Part shown: in pieces, positions 1 to 10,144 of the stretch | Layout: every line of letters starts with the position of its first letter | How positions within the stretch are numbered: the stretch's first letter is position 1 | Origin: Ignavibacteriales bacterium | GTDB lineage: Bacteria > Bacteroidota > Ignavibacteria > Ignavibacteriales > Ignavibacteriaceae | NCBI GenBank assembly: GCA_016707285.1 | Contig: JADJIA010000001.1 | Span: 930,001 to 994,000, forward strand | DNA length: 64,000 nt | Reading direction: 5' to 3' | The notes under the pieces: model-generated | What the model saw: the letters and a program-made list of their open reading frames with translations, nothing else | What the model was told of the DNA's origin: nothing | Databases searched by the model: none | Program-made: the position numbers and the translations under genes

Positions 1-907
1 TTACTTCATCAAGCTCAATCGACTTTAGTTTACCCGGCATCAACGCCCGTGTAATCATCACTCTTGGATCATCCGAAAATGCAAACACATCAATGTTTTC
101 GTTCGCAAGTTCCTTTATGATCGAGTGAATTCTTACACCCTTCATACCAACACATGCGCCAACGGGGTCAATCCTCTTGTCCATCGATTCAACAGCAACT
201 TTTGCTCTTTCACCTGCTTGACGGGCAATTCTTCTAATCTCAATGATACCATCATAAACTTCAGGCACCTCGATTTCAAGAAGTCTTCTTAGAAGTTCGG
301 GATCAGCTCTTGAGATAATAATCTCAGGCCCACTTTTCCCTCTTCTTACTTCTTTCACAATCGCACGGGTTGTGTTCCCCTTATAATATCTTTCATGCGG
401 TATCTGCTCTTCTCTCGGAAGAATCAGTTCATTTTTATTATGATTTACAAGGATATCGTTTTTACGGATCTGATAGATATCGCCGATAACTATCTCACCA
501 ACAAGTCTCTTGTACTCATTCAGAATCAGTTCTTTTTCGATCTCGCGGATTCTTTGATTTAAACTCTGTTTGGCAAGATTTATAAGTCTTCTTCCAAATG
601 TTGCGAGTTTTAATTGCTCAACATATTCTTCACCGACATCAAGTTCATCTTCATTGCCTTTTAGATTAACTTCGTCGAGACTTATTTGTTTGTCAGGGTC
701 TTCAACCACATCAACTATTTCTCTAACAAGAAATATCTCGATATCTCCCCGATCCATATTAACAACCACGGAGTAATTCGCTTCCTCGCCATATTTTTTT
801 CTGACAAGTAAACCAAAGATATCTTCAATTATTCCATGAAGTACATCTTTGTCAACTCCTTTTTCTCTTACCATCGCCGCAAACGATTCAACTATGTCTG
901 CGTTCAT
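1..907 (-). CDS. nusA: Transcription termination/antitermination factor NusA (C-terminus beyond window)
   Basis: NusA binds RNA polymerase and nascent RNA and modulates pausing, termination and antitermination. Only the first 302 residues are visible; the frame is open at base 1, so the rest of the KH region lies outside. The visible part has the N-terminal polymerase-binding domain (about 1-125), an S1 domain (about 135-200) and the first KH domain, including DPVGACVGMKG with its GxxG loop. The ATG at 905-907 follows a GGAGG ribosome site and lies 13 nt after the rimP stop. Co-transcription with rimP from the promoter near 1430 is likely. Confidence 0.95.
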   Translation of the reverse strand, partial: MNADIVESFAAMVREKGVDKDVLHGIIEDIFGLLVRKKYGEEANYSVVVNMDRGDIEIFLVREIVDVVEDPDKQISLDEVNLKGNEDELDVGEEYVEQLKLATFGRRLINLAKQSLNQRIREIEKELILNEYKRLVGEIVIGDIYQIRKNDILVNHNKNELILPREEQIPHERYYKGNTTRAIVKEVRRGKSGPEIIISRADPELLRRLLEIEVPEVYDGIIEIRRIARQAGERAKVAVESMDKRIDPVGACVGMKGVRIHSIIKELANENIDVFAFSDDPRVMITRALMPGKLKSIELDEV

Positions 908-920
908 CTATCTTCCTCCG

Positions 921-1373
921 CTAAAAGCTTATTTTAACCCTGGCTGTCACGATCTCCGCGAAACCCAGCGTTTTTGTTTCTTTGGTTAATTCAAATGTCA
1001 ATTTATCGTCTTCAATTTGAAGCAGTTTGCCTTTAAACTTCTCAATTTCATCACCATTTTTAAACTCTATTTCGAACAGTCTTCCGATGTGTTTGTTATA
1101 CTGCTGAAGGTAAATTAGAGGCCGGTTGACACCGGGAGATGAAACATCAAACCTGAAAGGTCCGTCAAAAAGGTCTTCTTCTTCAATTATTTTGTTGATC
1201 GCTCTGCTTACTACAGCACAATCATCTGCGGTGACTCCGGTCTCACTGTCGATAAACAGTTCGATTATTTTAACTTTCCCTTCACCCCTGACAACAAAGT
1301 CAATAAACAGCAATTGATGCTGTTCTGCCACTTCTAAACTGATCTCTTTTATTCTGCTAAGTGTATCACTCAT
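921..1373 (-). CDS. rimP: Ribosome maturation factor RimP
   Basis: RimP assists maturation of the 30S subunit. The 150-residue product has the usual length and two-domain layout: an N-terminal alpha/beta domain containing VRGEGKVKIIELFIDSETG and a C-terminal SH3-like barrel. DVSSPGVNRPL (about residues 77-87) is the family signature at the domain junction. The start ATG (1371-1373) has AGAAGG 5 nt upstream. It is the first gene of the rimP-nusA unit, with a terminator-like hairpin between promoter and ribosome site. Confidence 0.95.
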   Translation of the reverse strand: MSDTLSRIKEISLEVAEQHQLLFIDFVVRGEGKVKIIELFIDSETGVTADDCAVVSRAINKIIEEEDLFDGPFRFDVSSPGVNRPLIYLQQYNKHIGRLFEIEFKNGDEIEKFKGKLLQIEDDKLTFELTKETKTLGFAEIVTARVKISF

Positions 1374-1384
1374 AAATGCCTTCT

Positions 1385-1413
1385 AAAAAAAAACGCCCTT
1401 TGTCTGTAGGGCG
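1385..1413 (-). terminator. Terminator-like hairpin in the rimP-nusA leader (putative attenuator)
   Basis: On the minus strand a 6-bp stem CGCCCT/AGGGCG (1394-1399 with 1408-1413) closes an 8-nt loop and is followed directly by nine T residues (1393-1385), the form of an intrinsic terminator. Nothing on this strand upstream needs terminating, because the neighbouring gene is divergent. The promoter box lies 14 bp before the stem and the rimP ribosome site right after the T tract. An attenuator acting on rimP-nusA is therefore the simplest reading. Confidence 0.65.
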
Positions 1414-1426
1414 AATAATTAGATTA

Positions 1427-1458
1427 CAAATATACCATTTTTTAAACATTTTAACAAA
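1427..1458 (-). promoter_or_regulatory. Promoter of rimP-nusA
   Basis: The minus strand reads TATATTTG at 1434-1427, matching the TAnnTTTG box of Bacteroidota promoters. TTTG lies 20 nt upstream (1458-1455). The same sites can be read as TTGTTA, 17 bp, TATATT. Transcription would begin near 1420, only a few bases before the leader hairpin. Confidence 0.6.
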
Positions 1459-1524
1459 TATTCCTTTTTATTGATGATTTGTTTTTTACTGCTTTTTGAA
1501 TGGCTGTATTTAAATAATTAGTGG

Positions 1525-1552
1525 TTGAAACTAAACTCTTAATTGTTACAAT
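1525..1552 (+). promoter_or_regulatory. Candidate promoter of the hybrid kinase operon
   Basis: TTGAAA (1525-1530) and TACAAT (1547-1552) are 16 bp apart on the plus strand, about 110 nt before the ATG at 1661. The match is moderate and A+T-rich intergenic DNA produces such pairs by chance. The remainder of the 287-bp gap shows nothing else recognisable on this strand. Confidence 0.35.
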
Positions 1553-1660
1553 CCGGATCAAGTATAGTTCAGGTGATAAGTTTTAATAAAGTTGTTGGTT
1601 ATAAGTTAAATTATGATTATTATTTAAAACCTTTTTATTTCTCTTTAGCCCGGATTAAAA

Positions 1661-4600
1661 ATGAAGTTTCGTGATTTTAAAATTGGTACCCGACTCGCCG
1701 CAGGATTCTCTATCATTATGATATTGATCCTCTTCATTTTACTGTTTGCTCTCAAAAATATTCAAACCCTCTCTGATCAAACAGCCCGGCTGTATAACCA
1801 CCCGTTTACTGTGTCAAATGCTGCTAGAAAAATGGACGCGGAATCTATAGCTATCAGGGAAAAAATGTATCTCATGTTTGTGCACCCTGAAAAAATTGAC
1901 TCCCTCTCAAATATTATCGATTCTCTCGACTACTCAATAGTTGCAGGTTTTAATTTACTGAAAGAGAGATTCCTCGGACAAAAAGAGGATGTTGAGCATG
2001 CCAAAGTTGCTTTCGAAACTTTAAGAAAATCAAGGAATGAGGTGGTTGCAGATTTAAGAGAGGGCGACCCCGGAAACTGCAAAAAAACATATAGATGTAC
2101 GAAGAGAAATGGTCTCGCGGTTTGACCATGAACTTGAAGATGTAATAAATTTTGCCACAAAAAGGGGTGAAACATTTTTTCAAGAAGCGGAAGAGATCGA
2201 CAATGAAACTATTCTTAACACTGTTATAGCCTTTTTTGTTGTGTTACTCCTGAGTGGCTTAACAGGCTGGTGGATTACGCGTGGCGTAAGAAATCCCCTT
2301 GTTATGATTACAGCAGGTGTGGAAAAGATCGAATCGGGTGATTTTTATTCCAATATCGAACTTGATTCCAAAGATGAAATTGGTACTCTCGCCGGGGCGA
2401 TAAACAAAATGTCAAATTCGTTGGGCGACCTCAACAAAAACATAAGTGAAAGAGATTGGTTAAAATCAGGACTTAATGAACTGAACTTCGTTATGCGGGG
2501 TGAACTTGAATTAAAAGAACTGGCTAACAAAGTGGTTGAATTTTATGTTCACTACTTTGACGCTAATGTTGGAACATTTTACACCATGAACTTCCAAAGA
2601 TCAGGGCTTCAACTCACCGGAGGTTATGCACTGGAAAATGATGGACTGACAAAAGATTTTTACGCTCTAAAAGAAGGCCTTGTAGGAGAGTGTGCAGATT
2701 CCGGGAAATTAATTCTGCTTGAACAACTCCCCGATAATTATTTATACATCTCCTCGTCAACCGGGGCATCTTTACCTTCCAATGTTGTTGTTAGTCCAAT
2801 CTTTGAAGACAATAAAGTGATTGGTGTAATTGAACTTGGTTCTTTTATCCCCTTTTCGTCTTCTGAATTGGAACTTCTGAAGATAACTTCAGAGAGTGTA
2901 GGAATTGCCATCGAATCTGCAAGATCACGCTCTGCTTTGAAAGACCTGTTGGTTCAAACTCAGGAAATGGCAGAGGAGTTGCAGGTGCAGCAGGAGGAAC
3001 TTAGAGCATCAAACGAAAAACTTGAAGCTCAACAGGAAGAATTGAGAGCAGCAAATGAGGAACTTGAAGAACAGTCTGAAAAACTGCAAAAATCTGAGAC
3101 AAAACTGAAAGCTCAACAAGAGGAACTTCAAGTAACAAATGAAGAACTGGAAGAGAAAAACGACTCTCTTCAACGACAAAAAGCCACAATTCAAAAAGCC
3201 AGAGAAGAACTTGAGATTCAAACCCAGGAACTTGCAATCGCAAGTAAATATAAATCAGAATTTTTGGCAAATATGTCGCATGAACTTAGAACCCCGCTGA
3301 ACAGCCTTTTGATTCTCTCAAAAATGCTGGCGGATAACAAAGGTGGTAATCTTAGTACTGATCAGGTTGAATCTGCACAGGTAATCTACAGAAGCGGGAC
3401 CGATCTGCTGTTGCTTATCAACGAAATCCTTGACCTCTCAAAAATTGAAGCAGGTAAAATGGATATCCATTCCCGTCCTTTTAATTTAAGTCAGCTTCAT
3501 AACAAACTTAGTTCTGATTTTAAACATTCTGCTGACGAAAAAGGGATTGAACTTGAATTTATATTGAAAGATAACTCTCCTGAATCGATTGAATCAGACC
3601 TTTTAAGGGTTGAACAGATACTGAAAAACCTGATCTCCAATGCGATAAAATTTACAAGAGCGGGAAAAGTTACCATCGAAACGGGATTGCCCTCAACCAG
3701 TGTTAATTTGACTCGAAGCGGGCTAAATTCGGCTGATTCCATCTTCATTTCAGTAACCGATACAGGAATCGGTATCCCGCAAGAAAAACTTAAATTGATC
3801 TTCCAGGCATTTCAACAAGCCGATGGAAGCACGGCAAGAGAATTTGGTGGAACGGGATTGGGACTCTCAATATCAAAAGAGCTGGCGCATCTGCTTGGTG
3901 GCGAAATCCAGGTTCAAAGCAACCCCGGTTCAGGCTCCATCTTTACACTATTCCTCCCGGTTATCTGGCACCCTGACCACGGTAAAACCCCATCGCTCGA
4001 AACTCTTGACCATCTCCCGGAAAACTCTTTAAATAAATCGACATTGATTCCTCCGGAAATTGAGACTCGTCCTCAGCCGGCAAACGATGACAGGAACTCA
4101 ATAAAACCGGAAGACAGATCAATTCTGATTATTGAGGATGACCCGGTATTCGCCAAACTGCTTTTTAATGAGTGTAAGGAAAGGAATTTTAAAGGACTTA
4201 TAGCTCACAGCGGTGGGGATGGGCTTCAGCTTGCGCGAAAATATGCGCCAACAGCTATTCTGCTTGATCTCGGACTCCCCGATATGAACGGGATGGAAGT
4301 GCTCGATTTCTTGAAAACCGACTCCAATACCCGCCACATCCCTGTCCATATCGTAAGTGCGGAATCAACTTCTATAGACGCTTACAGGCATGGTGCTATT
4401 GGTTTTCTGACAAAACCTGCCGAAAGAGAAGAAATTGAAGAAGCATTAACACGGTTGGAAGATTTTTCAACCGACAAAATTAAAGACCTCCTGATTATCG
4501 AAGATGATAAAAATCTCAGAATGAGCATCTCAAAACTTATTGATGGTCCTGATGTTAAAATCAAGACAGTGGCAACCGGAGGGGAAGCACTGATTGCGGT

Positions 4601-5282
4601 TAAGGAAACTTCCTTCGACTGTATTATCCTTGATATCGGATTACCTGATATGTCGGGTTTCCAACTCCTTAAATCAATTTCTGAAATTGGATCAAATATT
4701 CCACCGGTTATCGTTTACACAGGGAGAGAGTTGAGCAAACAGGAGGATACAGAGTTAAGAAACTATGCGGACTCAATAATTGTTAAAGGTGTCAGGTCTG
4801 AAGAGCGACTTTTGGATGAAACTTCCCTCTTCCTCCATCGACTTGTTACCAAAATGCCTGAAAACAAAAGAAAAATGATTATCGATCTTCACGAAACAGA
4901 TAACATGTTTATAAACAAAAAAATCCTTATCGTTGATGATGATATGCGGAATGTTTTTGCTTTGTCAAAAATTCTCTCTGAAAAAGGAATGAGACTATAT
5001 AAGGCCGAGGATGGGAAAAAGGCACTTGATATTTTGGCATCTGAACCTGATATGGATCTCGTTATCATGGATATTATGATGCCCGTAATGGATGGGTATG
5101 AAACAATGCGACAGATCAGGAAAATTGAACAATTCGACAAATTGCCCATAATCGCCGTTACAGCAAAAGCAATGAAAAAAGATTATGAAGACTGTATCGC
5201 AGCAGGTGCAAGCGATTATCTGCCCAAACCTGTTGATATACATCGCCTTCTCTCCATTATGCGTGTATGGCTCTACAGATGA
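1661..5282 (+). CDS. Membrane hybrid sensor histidine kinase with three receiver domains (one frameshift)
   Basis: Order of parts: transmembrane helix (residues about 13-35), extracytoplasmic helical sensor, second transmembrane helix (about 180-205), HAMP, GAF, a long Q/E-rich coiled coil with QQEEL repeats, HisKA with SHELRTPLN, HATPase with DTGIGIP and GTGLGLS, then three receivers with acceptor-site segments LLDLGLPDM, ILDIGLPDM and IMDIMMPVMDGY. The frame breaks at the C run 2068-2071: codons 1661-2071 continue one base later, and removing one C gives GDPETAKKHIDVRREM. The intact downstream frame starts at ATG 2109 (1057 residues). cheR and cheB follow, so this may be a phosphorelay hub. 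The ligand is unknown. Confidence 0.85.
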
Positions 5283-5307
5283 TGTTAAATAACACGGTTA
5301 ACTGACG

Positions 5308-6138
5308 ATGACCCCAATCGAAATCGAAGAGATCGAACTCGATCTTCTTCTCGAAAGTATGTATAAACGATATGGTTACGACTTTCGGAATTATGCCCGC
5401 TCATCGCTAATGAGACGGGCAAAATTAGTGGTTTCCACCACGGGATATAAAACCATCTCTGATCTGATCCCGGGGTTGATGCACGACAGAGCTTATTTCC
5501 TCAATCTTGTGCACCACTTTTCGATTACAGTAACTGAAATGTTCCGTGATCCTAAAGTTTTTCTAAAGCTCAGAGAATCTGTTTTCCCTTTCCTTAAAAC
5601 GCATCCTTACATCAAAATCTGGCATGCCGGTTGTGCCACGGGTGAAGAAGTTTACTCCCTCGCCATTCTCTTGAAAGAAGCCGGAATTTACGACAGATGT
5701 ACAATTTTTGCCACAGACTTTAACGATTCTGCTCTTGAAGTGGCTAAAGAGGCAATTTACAGAATTGATAATATGAAACAGTGCCTTCTTTCATATCGAA
5801 ATGCCGGCGGAGTTAACTCTTTCTCGGAATATTACACCGCTGATTCCGACTCGATTGTCCTGAACAAAGAATTGAAAAAAAACATTACATTTGCCAATCA
5901 TAATCTGGTTCTTGACAGTGTTTTTGGTGAGATGCACTTGATCCTGTGCAGAAATGTCCTTATATACTTTAATAAATCCCTCCAGAGCAAAACTCTCGAA
6001 CTATTCAGAGAAAGCCTTGTTCCGGGAGGGTTTTTGTGTATCGGTACAAAAGAATCGATTAATTTTACCACAGTGAGCGATGATTTTTACACCATTGCCG
6101 AGAAAGAAAAAATTTACAGAAAGAAGTATGGCGCATGA
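5308..6138 (+). CDS. cheR: CheR-type protein-glutamate O-methyltransferase
   Basis: SAM-dependent methyltransferase of the CheR family, which in classical chemotaxis methylates receptor glutamates. At 276 residues it has the small N-terminal helical domain followed by the Rossmann domain. WHAGCATGEEVYSLA is the SAM-binding loop and LILCRNVLIYF the later conserved strand. It is intact although both neighbours are frameshifted. It starts 25 nt after the hybrid kinase, and its stop overlaps the cheB start (ATGATGA). No receptor or CheW gene is in the window, so its substrate could be the neighbouring kinase; this is inference. Confidence 0.9.
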   Translation: MTPIEIEEIELDLLLESMYKRYGYDFRNYARSSLMRRAKLVVSTTGYKTISDLIPGLMHDRAYFLNLVHHFSITVTEMFRDPKVFLKLRESVFPFLKTHPYIKIWHAGCATGEEVYSLAILLKEAGIYDRCTIFATDFNDSALEVAKEAIYRIDNMKQCLLSYRNAGGVNSFSEYYTADSDSIVLNKELKKNITFANHNLVLDSVFGEMHLILCRNVLIYFNKSLQSKTLELFRESLVPGGFLCIGTKESINFTTVSDDFYTIAEKEKIYRKKYGA

Positions 6139-6757
6139 TGAATGACGATGTTTCAACTTCAACTACTGTGGAAGCAATTGTGCTGGGTGCATCTGCAGGA
6201 GGTTTAAACGCAATGATCGAACTTTTTTCAAATTTGCCCGTTGATCTGCCCGTTCCAATTTTGTTGTGCAACATACCCGCCCGGATGAAGAAAGCCTTCT
6301 CGCAGAACTGATTGGCTCGGTACAGGCTTAAATGTGGTTGAAGCAGAAGACAAGATTGAAATTAAGCCTGCCAATATTTATATTGCACCTCCAAATTATC
6401 ACCTTCTTATTGAGGATAAAAAAACAATTGCTCTTTCAAACGATGAAAAGGTAAATTATTCCAGACCTTCAATCGATCTCCTTTTTGAAAGTGCAGTAAG
6501 GGTTTATCAATCAAATTTGGCGGGTGTTATCTTAACCGGGGCTAATGATGATGGCGCAAGGGAATTTCTTTGATAAGCGTGCCGGAGGAATCACAATTGC
6601 CCAATCTCCCGAGTCCGCAGAATTTAAGGTAATGCCTCAGTCCGCAATCAATACAGGTAATGTAAAATTTGTAATGGATATAATAAGAATGTCACAATTT
6701 CTTACGGAACTCGTGATTCAGAGACACCAAAACCAGCGTCTTAATTCCAAGGATTAA
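6135..6757 (+). pseudogene. cheB: CheB-type methylesterase domain protein, multiply frameshifted
   Basis: Stand-alone CheB catalytic domain with no receiver, expected to remove the methyl groups added by CheR. Pieces are recognisable in three frames: GASAGG with the catalytic Ser near the start, a QH pair with the catalytic His at 6269-6274, LNVVEAEDKIEIKPANIYIA, GVILTGANDDGA with the catalytic Asp, and AGGITIAQSPESAEFKVMP. Frame changes fall near 6261-6265, GG 6319-6320, GGG 6560-6562 and AA 6574-6575. Each is repaired by adding one base, mostly to a homopolymer. All three catalytic residues survive in the pieces, which favours sequence error over decay. The start overlaps the cheR stop. Confidence 0.8.
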
Positions 6758-6761
6758 AGAG

Positions 6762-8695
6762 ATGAGAAAACAAAAAATATTAATAGTTGATGATATAGAT
6801 GCCAATCTCATTTCACTCGAAAAAGTCCTCCTGGATCTCCAGGCAACAATCATTAGAGCAAAAAGTGGGAACGAAGCTCTTATAGCAATCCTTAATCATG
6901 ATTTTGCGATGGCGATCGTCGATGTGCAAATGCCCGAAATGGATGGTTATGAGCTCGTTGAACTGATCAGAAGCGAAGGCAGAACAAAAGATCTGCCCGT
7001 CATTTTCCTCTCAGCTGTTTACTCTGACGAATATCATGTATTCAAGGGGTATGAGTCGGGTGCCGTCGATTTTGTTACAAAACCCTACAATCCTTATTAT
7101 CTTCTTAGCAAAGTAAAGGTATTTCTTGATATAGATAAACAAAAATTTACTCTTCTTGAAACTATCGAACTTGAAAAATCCAGAAATTATCTGGAAAGCA
7201 TCTTCCGCTCAATTAACGACTCACTGATCGTTCTCGATCTCGATGGAAATATCACCAAGGTTAACGAAACCGCTTGTAGAGTACTTGAGTTCTCTGAAAA
7301 CGAATTAAAAGGGATGTCAATATCCAATTTTTTCGATCAGGACTTTTTATCTGCCTGGATGGAAAATTTGGGAGTTTCCGGCAACCATACTCTCCCAAAA
7401 ACTGAAGCGAGGATGAAAAAGAAAAGTGGAAAAAGTTTCCCTGTCCTGGCATCCGGATCACTTTTCAGAAATATTGAAGGTGAGCTTATGGGCTCAGTTA
7501 TGGTGCTTATCGATATTTCTGACAGAATCGCACATGAAGAAGCCGTTTTGGCTGCGAAAGAACGGGCTGAAGAATCGAGCCGCCTGAAATCCAATTTTCT
7601 ATCAAATATGAGCCATGAACTCCGCACTCCCTTGATGGGGATAGTGGGATATGCCGATCTTCTGAGAGATGAAAAATTAACTGATGCACAAACCGAACTC
7701 GTGGAAAGCATCTATACTTCAAGTAAAAGACTTAGTCATACTCTTAATTCAATCCTCGACTTTTCGAAAATTGACGGTAACACCTCTGGTTGAATTAAAA
7801 CCGGCAAATATTGAAAAGATTCTACAAAAGATTATCGAATTCTACAAAGAGTTGGCGGATGAAAAGAAACTGGAATTTAACTTCATCACAAATTGTCAAA
7901 ACCCGTATGCACTGATTAATGAAAAACTTTTTGAGGAGATAATAAACCATCTCCTCGACAATGCAATCAAATTTACTTTAAGGGGCACAATTAAAATCGA
8001 ATTATTGAACCTGAAGACAGAATCCGGAGATTTTGTAACAGTTTCTCTCTCCGACACCGGTATCGGAATAATGGAAAAAGACCTTGACATCATTTGGGAT
8101 GAGTTCAGGCAGGCAAGTGAAGGAATGAACAGAAAATTTCAGGGATCGGGACTTGGCCTCACACTCGCAAAAAAATTCACGATATTAATGAACGGGAAAA
8201 TTTTTGCTCAAAGCAATTTTGGTAGAGGGTCGGTTTTTACTGTTCAGTTCCCGGTATCAAATCACACACCTTCCCTGGAAAACAAAACGGAATCCGTCGC
8301 CCCGGTATCCCCCCCGGCGGCACAAAACGAGTTACCCCACATCCTCTATGTTGAAGATGAAGTGATGAACCAACAACTCATCTCAATGTTTCTGCGGAAT
8401 GTTTGTAAAACTGATGTTGCTTCCACCGGAGAAGAAGCGCTTCAAATGGCTCAATCCGCTAAATATGAAGGTTTCTGATGGATATAAATCTTGGTCAGGT
8501 ATCAACGGAATTCAGGTAACACAAAGATTAAGAAACATGACCGAGTATGCCAATACTCCGATAATTGCGGTTACTGCCCTTGCCCTTGATGGTGACAAGG
8601 AATCACTTCTGCAACAGGGGGTGTTCCACTATCTGGCAAAACCATTCAAAAAAAGCGACCTTGTCGGGATGATCAAGTCAATTTTTGCATTATGA
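6762..8695 (+). pseudogene. Receiver-PAS-histidine kinase-receiver hybrid protein, frameshifted
   Basis: Soluble hybrid signalling protein. In order: receiver (ILIVDDIDAN, VDVQMPEMDGYE, VTKP), short coiled coil, PAS (SIFRSINDSLIVLDLDGNIT), HisKA (NMSHELRTPLMGIVG), HATPase (DNAIKF, DTGIGI, GSGLGL) and C-terminal receiver (ILYVEDEVMNQ, MDINLGQGINGIQ, LAKPF). The first frame is open from 6762 to 7793, the second covers 7777-8478, the third runs to 8695. Breaks sit at GG 7776-7777, TTT 8472-8474 and GG 8498-8499. Fixing these gives one protein of about 640 residues. It begins 4 nt after cheB and its end overlaps the convergent corC-type gene by 6 bp. Confidence 0.8.
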
Positions 8696-9952
8696 TTTGG
8701 TTACTCTGAATTCAGCCATTTTGTTTTTTATTCTTTTGGTTAATTCGAATGTGTATTCGTCATGAGTAACCAAATCGCCCGGGTTTAATATCTTACCCGT
8801 CACATCCGAAATGAACCCTGCCAGAGTGCTGTATTCATCAGATTCCGGAAGTTCAGCGTCGAATTGATCATTAAAATCGACTATACTCATATTCCCCAAA
8901 ACCATAAAAGAACCATCTGCAAGTCCTGTCACCTCGGCAGGTTCCCCTTCTGTCTGATATGTAATATCACCCACAATTTCTGAAAGGATATCCTCTAATT
9001 TGATTATCCCCTCGGTTCCGCCGTATTCATCTGCAACTATTGCAGCTCTTATTCCTTTAAGCTGCATCTCTTTTAATAATTCCGAAATATATTTTGTTTC
9101 AGGTACGAAGTGGGGTGGACGAATTGCCCTGCTAATCTCATAATCGTTGTTAACGATATAATATCTCATCAATTCTTTAACATTTACAATTCCCGTAATG
9201 TTGTCGAGTGATTCTTCATAAATCGGAACCGAGTTGTAGCCTGTTCTTATTATTGATTTAAAATCAGCCTCGGGATCACCGCAAAGCTCCACAGCCGCCA
9301 TCTCGGTCCTCGGTATCATAACATCATACGCCGTGAGATCGTTGAACTCGAGTACATTTTCAAGTATCTCATGCTCCTCTTCATCAAGTTCGCCCCTCTC
9401 AAGTCCCGCATCAATCATTCTTTTAATATGCTCTTCTGACACAAGAGTGACAGAATAATTGGGCACTGCATCAAACGGTTTTAAGATAACTCCGGCGAGT
9501 TTTTTTAGTGAACTTGTGAAAATTTTTGATGTGATTTCAAGGAATATCAAAATAAAGTAAACGACGGGAGCAAGGCGGTCAGAATATTTTTCTCCGATTC
9601 CGCGTGGAATATAGATTGAACACAACCAGAATAACGAAGCAACAGGAAGAGCTGATAATAAAACAGGCAGCCACCAGCCAAACCCGTTTATACTGACTCC
9701 CCAAATCATGCAGATAATCGAAGAAGAAACTCTCAACTATTATAAGACCGACAAAAAGATTGCATACCTGACAAGCTCTGCAGTCTCATAGATCAAATCA
9801 GAAGACTCTTTAAATCGATCGATCCTGCCCGTGTTTATTTCATCCTCTTCTGCATAGTCATCTCCCGGATTTGCAAGTAGAACAGTTTCAGCAAGGGTTA
9901 TCAAAGCACTTAGTGTAAACACCAACAAAATTGATATTAAAATTGAGATCAT
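8690..9952 (-). CDS. CorC/HlyC-family CNNM-CBS membrane protein (interrupted by two adjacent stops)
   Basis: Members of this family are membrane proteins with a DUF21/CNNM segment, two CBS domains and a CorC/HlyC C-terminal domain, and are linked to divalent metal efflux. The N-terminal part (9740-9952) has the first transmembrane helix. The main frame (8690-9736) adds hydrophobic segments, the CBS pair around VMIPRTEMAAV and IRAAIVADEYGGTEG, and the C-terminal domain with LPESDEYSTLAGFI. Both parts share a frame and are separated by TAA TAG at 9742-9737. A read-through in the neighbouring frame (LIIVESF) suggests two compensating indels. The substrate cannot be told from sequence. Confidence 0.8.
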
Positions 9953-9960
9953 TTTTTTCG

Positions 9961-9988
9961 TTTATAATTGACTTAATGATAAATGCAA
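9961..9988 (-). promoter_or_regulatory. Candidate promoter of the CorC-type gene
   Basis: TTGCAT (9988-9983) and TATAAA (9966-9961) lie 16 bp apart on the minus strand. A start point 7 bp on would fall almost at the ATG (9952), and no ribosome site is visible there, so a leaderless mRNA is possible. The match is weak. Confidence 0.25.
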
Positions 9989-10020
9989 TTTATAAATAAA
10001 AAGTTTAATTCGAGGTAAAA

Positions 10021-10144
10021 AGTCACAGAGTCACAGAGTCACAGAGTCACAAATAAACGATACTCTGCTACTTCGCTACTCCGATACTTCGTGACTTCGT
10101 GACTCTGTGACTGTGACTTCGAGACTTCGAGACTCCGCTACTTC
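10021..10144. repeat. 8-bp tandem repeat array (AGTCACAG / GTGACTTC type)
   Basis: Four copies of AGTCACAG, a short spacer, then about ten variant units such as GTGACTTC, GTGACTCT, GAGACTTC and GCTACTTC, period 8. The array runs into the stop codon (10143-10145) of the minus-strand gene to its right. A shorter array of the same words lies at 62793-62841. There are no long spacers, so it is not a CRISPR array. Function unknown. Confidence 0.75.

Noticed and set aside
570..776. Plus-strand open frame of 68 codons
   Set aside because: It lies antisense within nusA and is a serine-rich shadow without a ribosome site.
2060..2111. Programmed frameshift in the first hybrid kinase
   Set aside because: No slippery heptamer with downstream structure is evident, and neighbouring genes have the same kind of isolated indel.
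10021..10144. CRISPR array
   Set aside because: The repeat unit is 8 bp with no spacers, and no cas genes are present.
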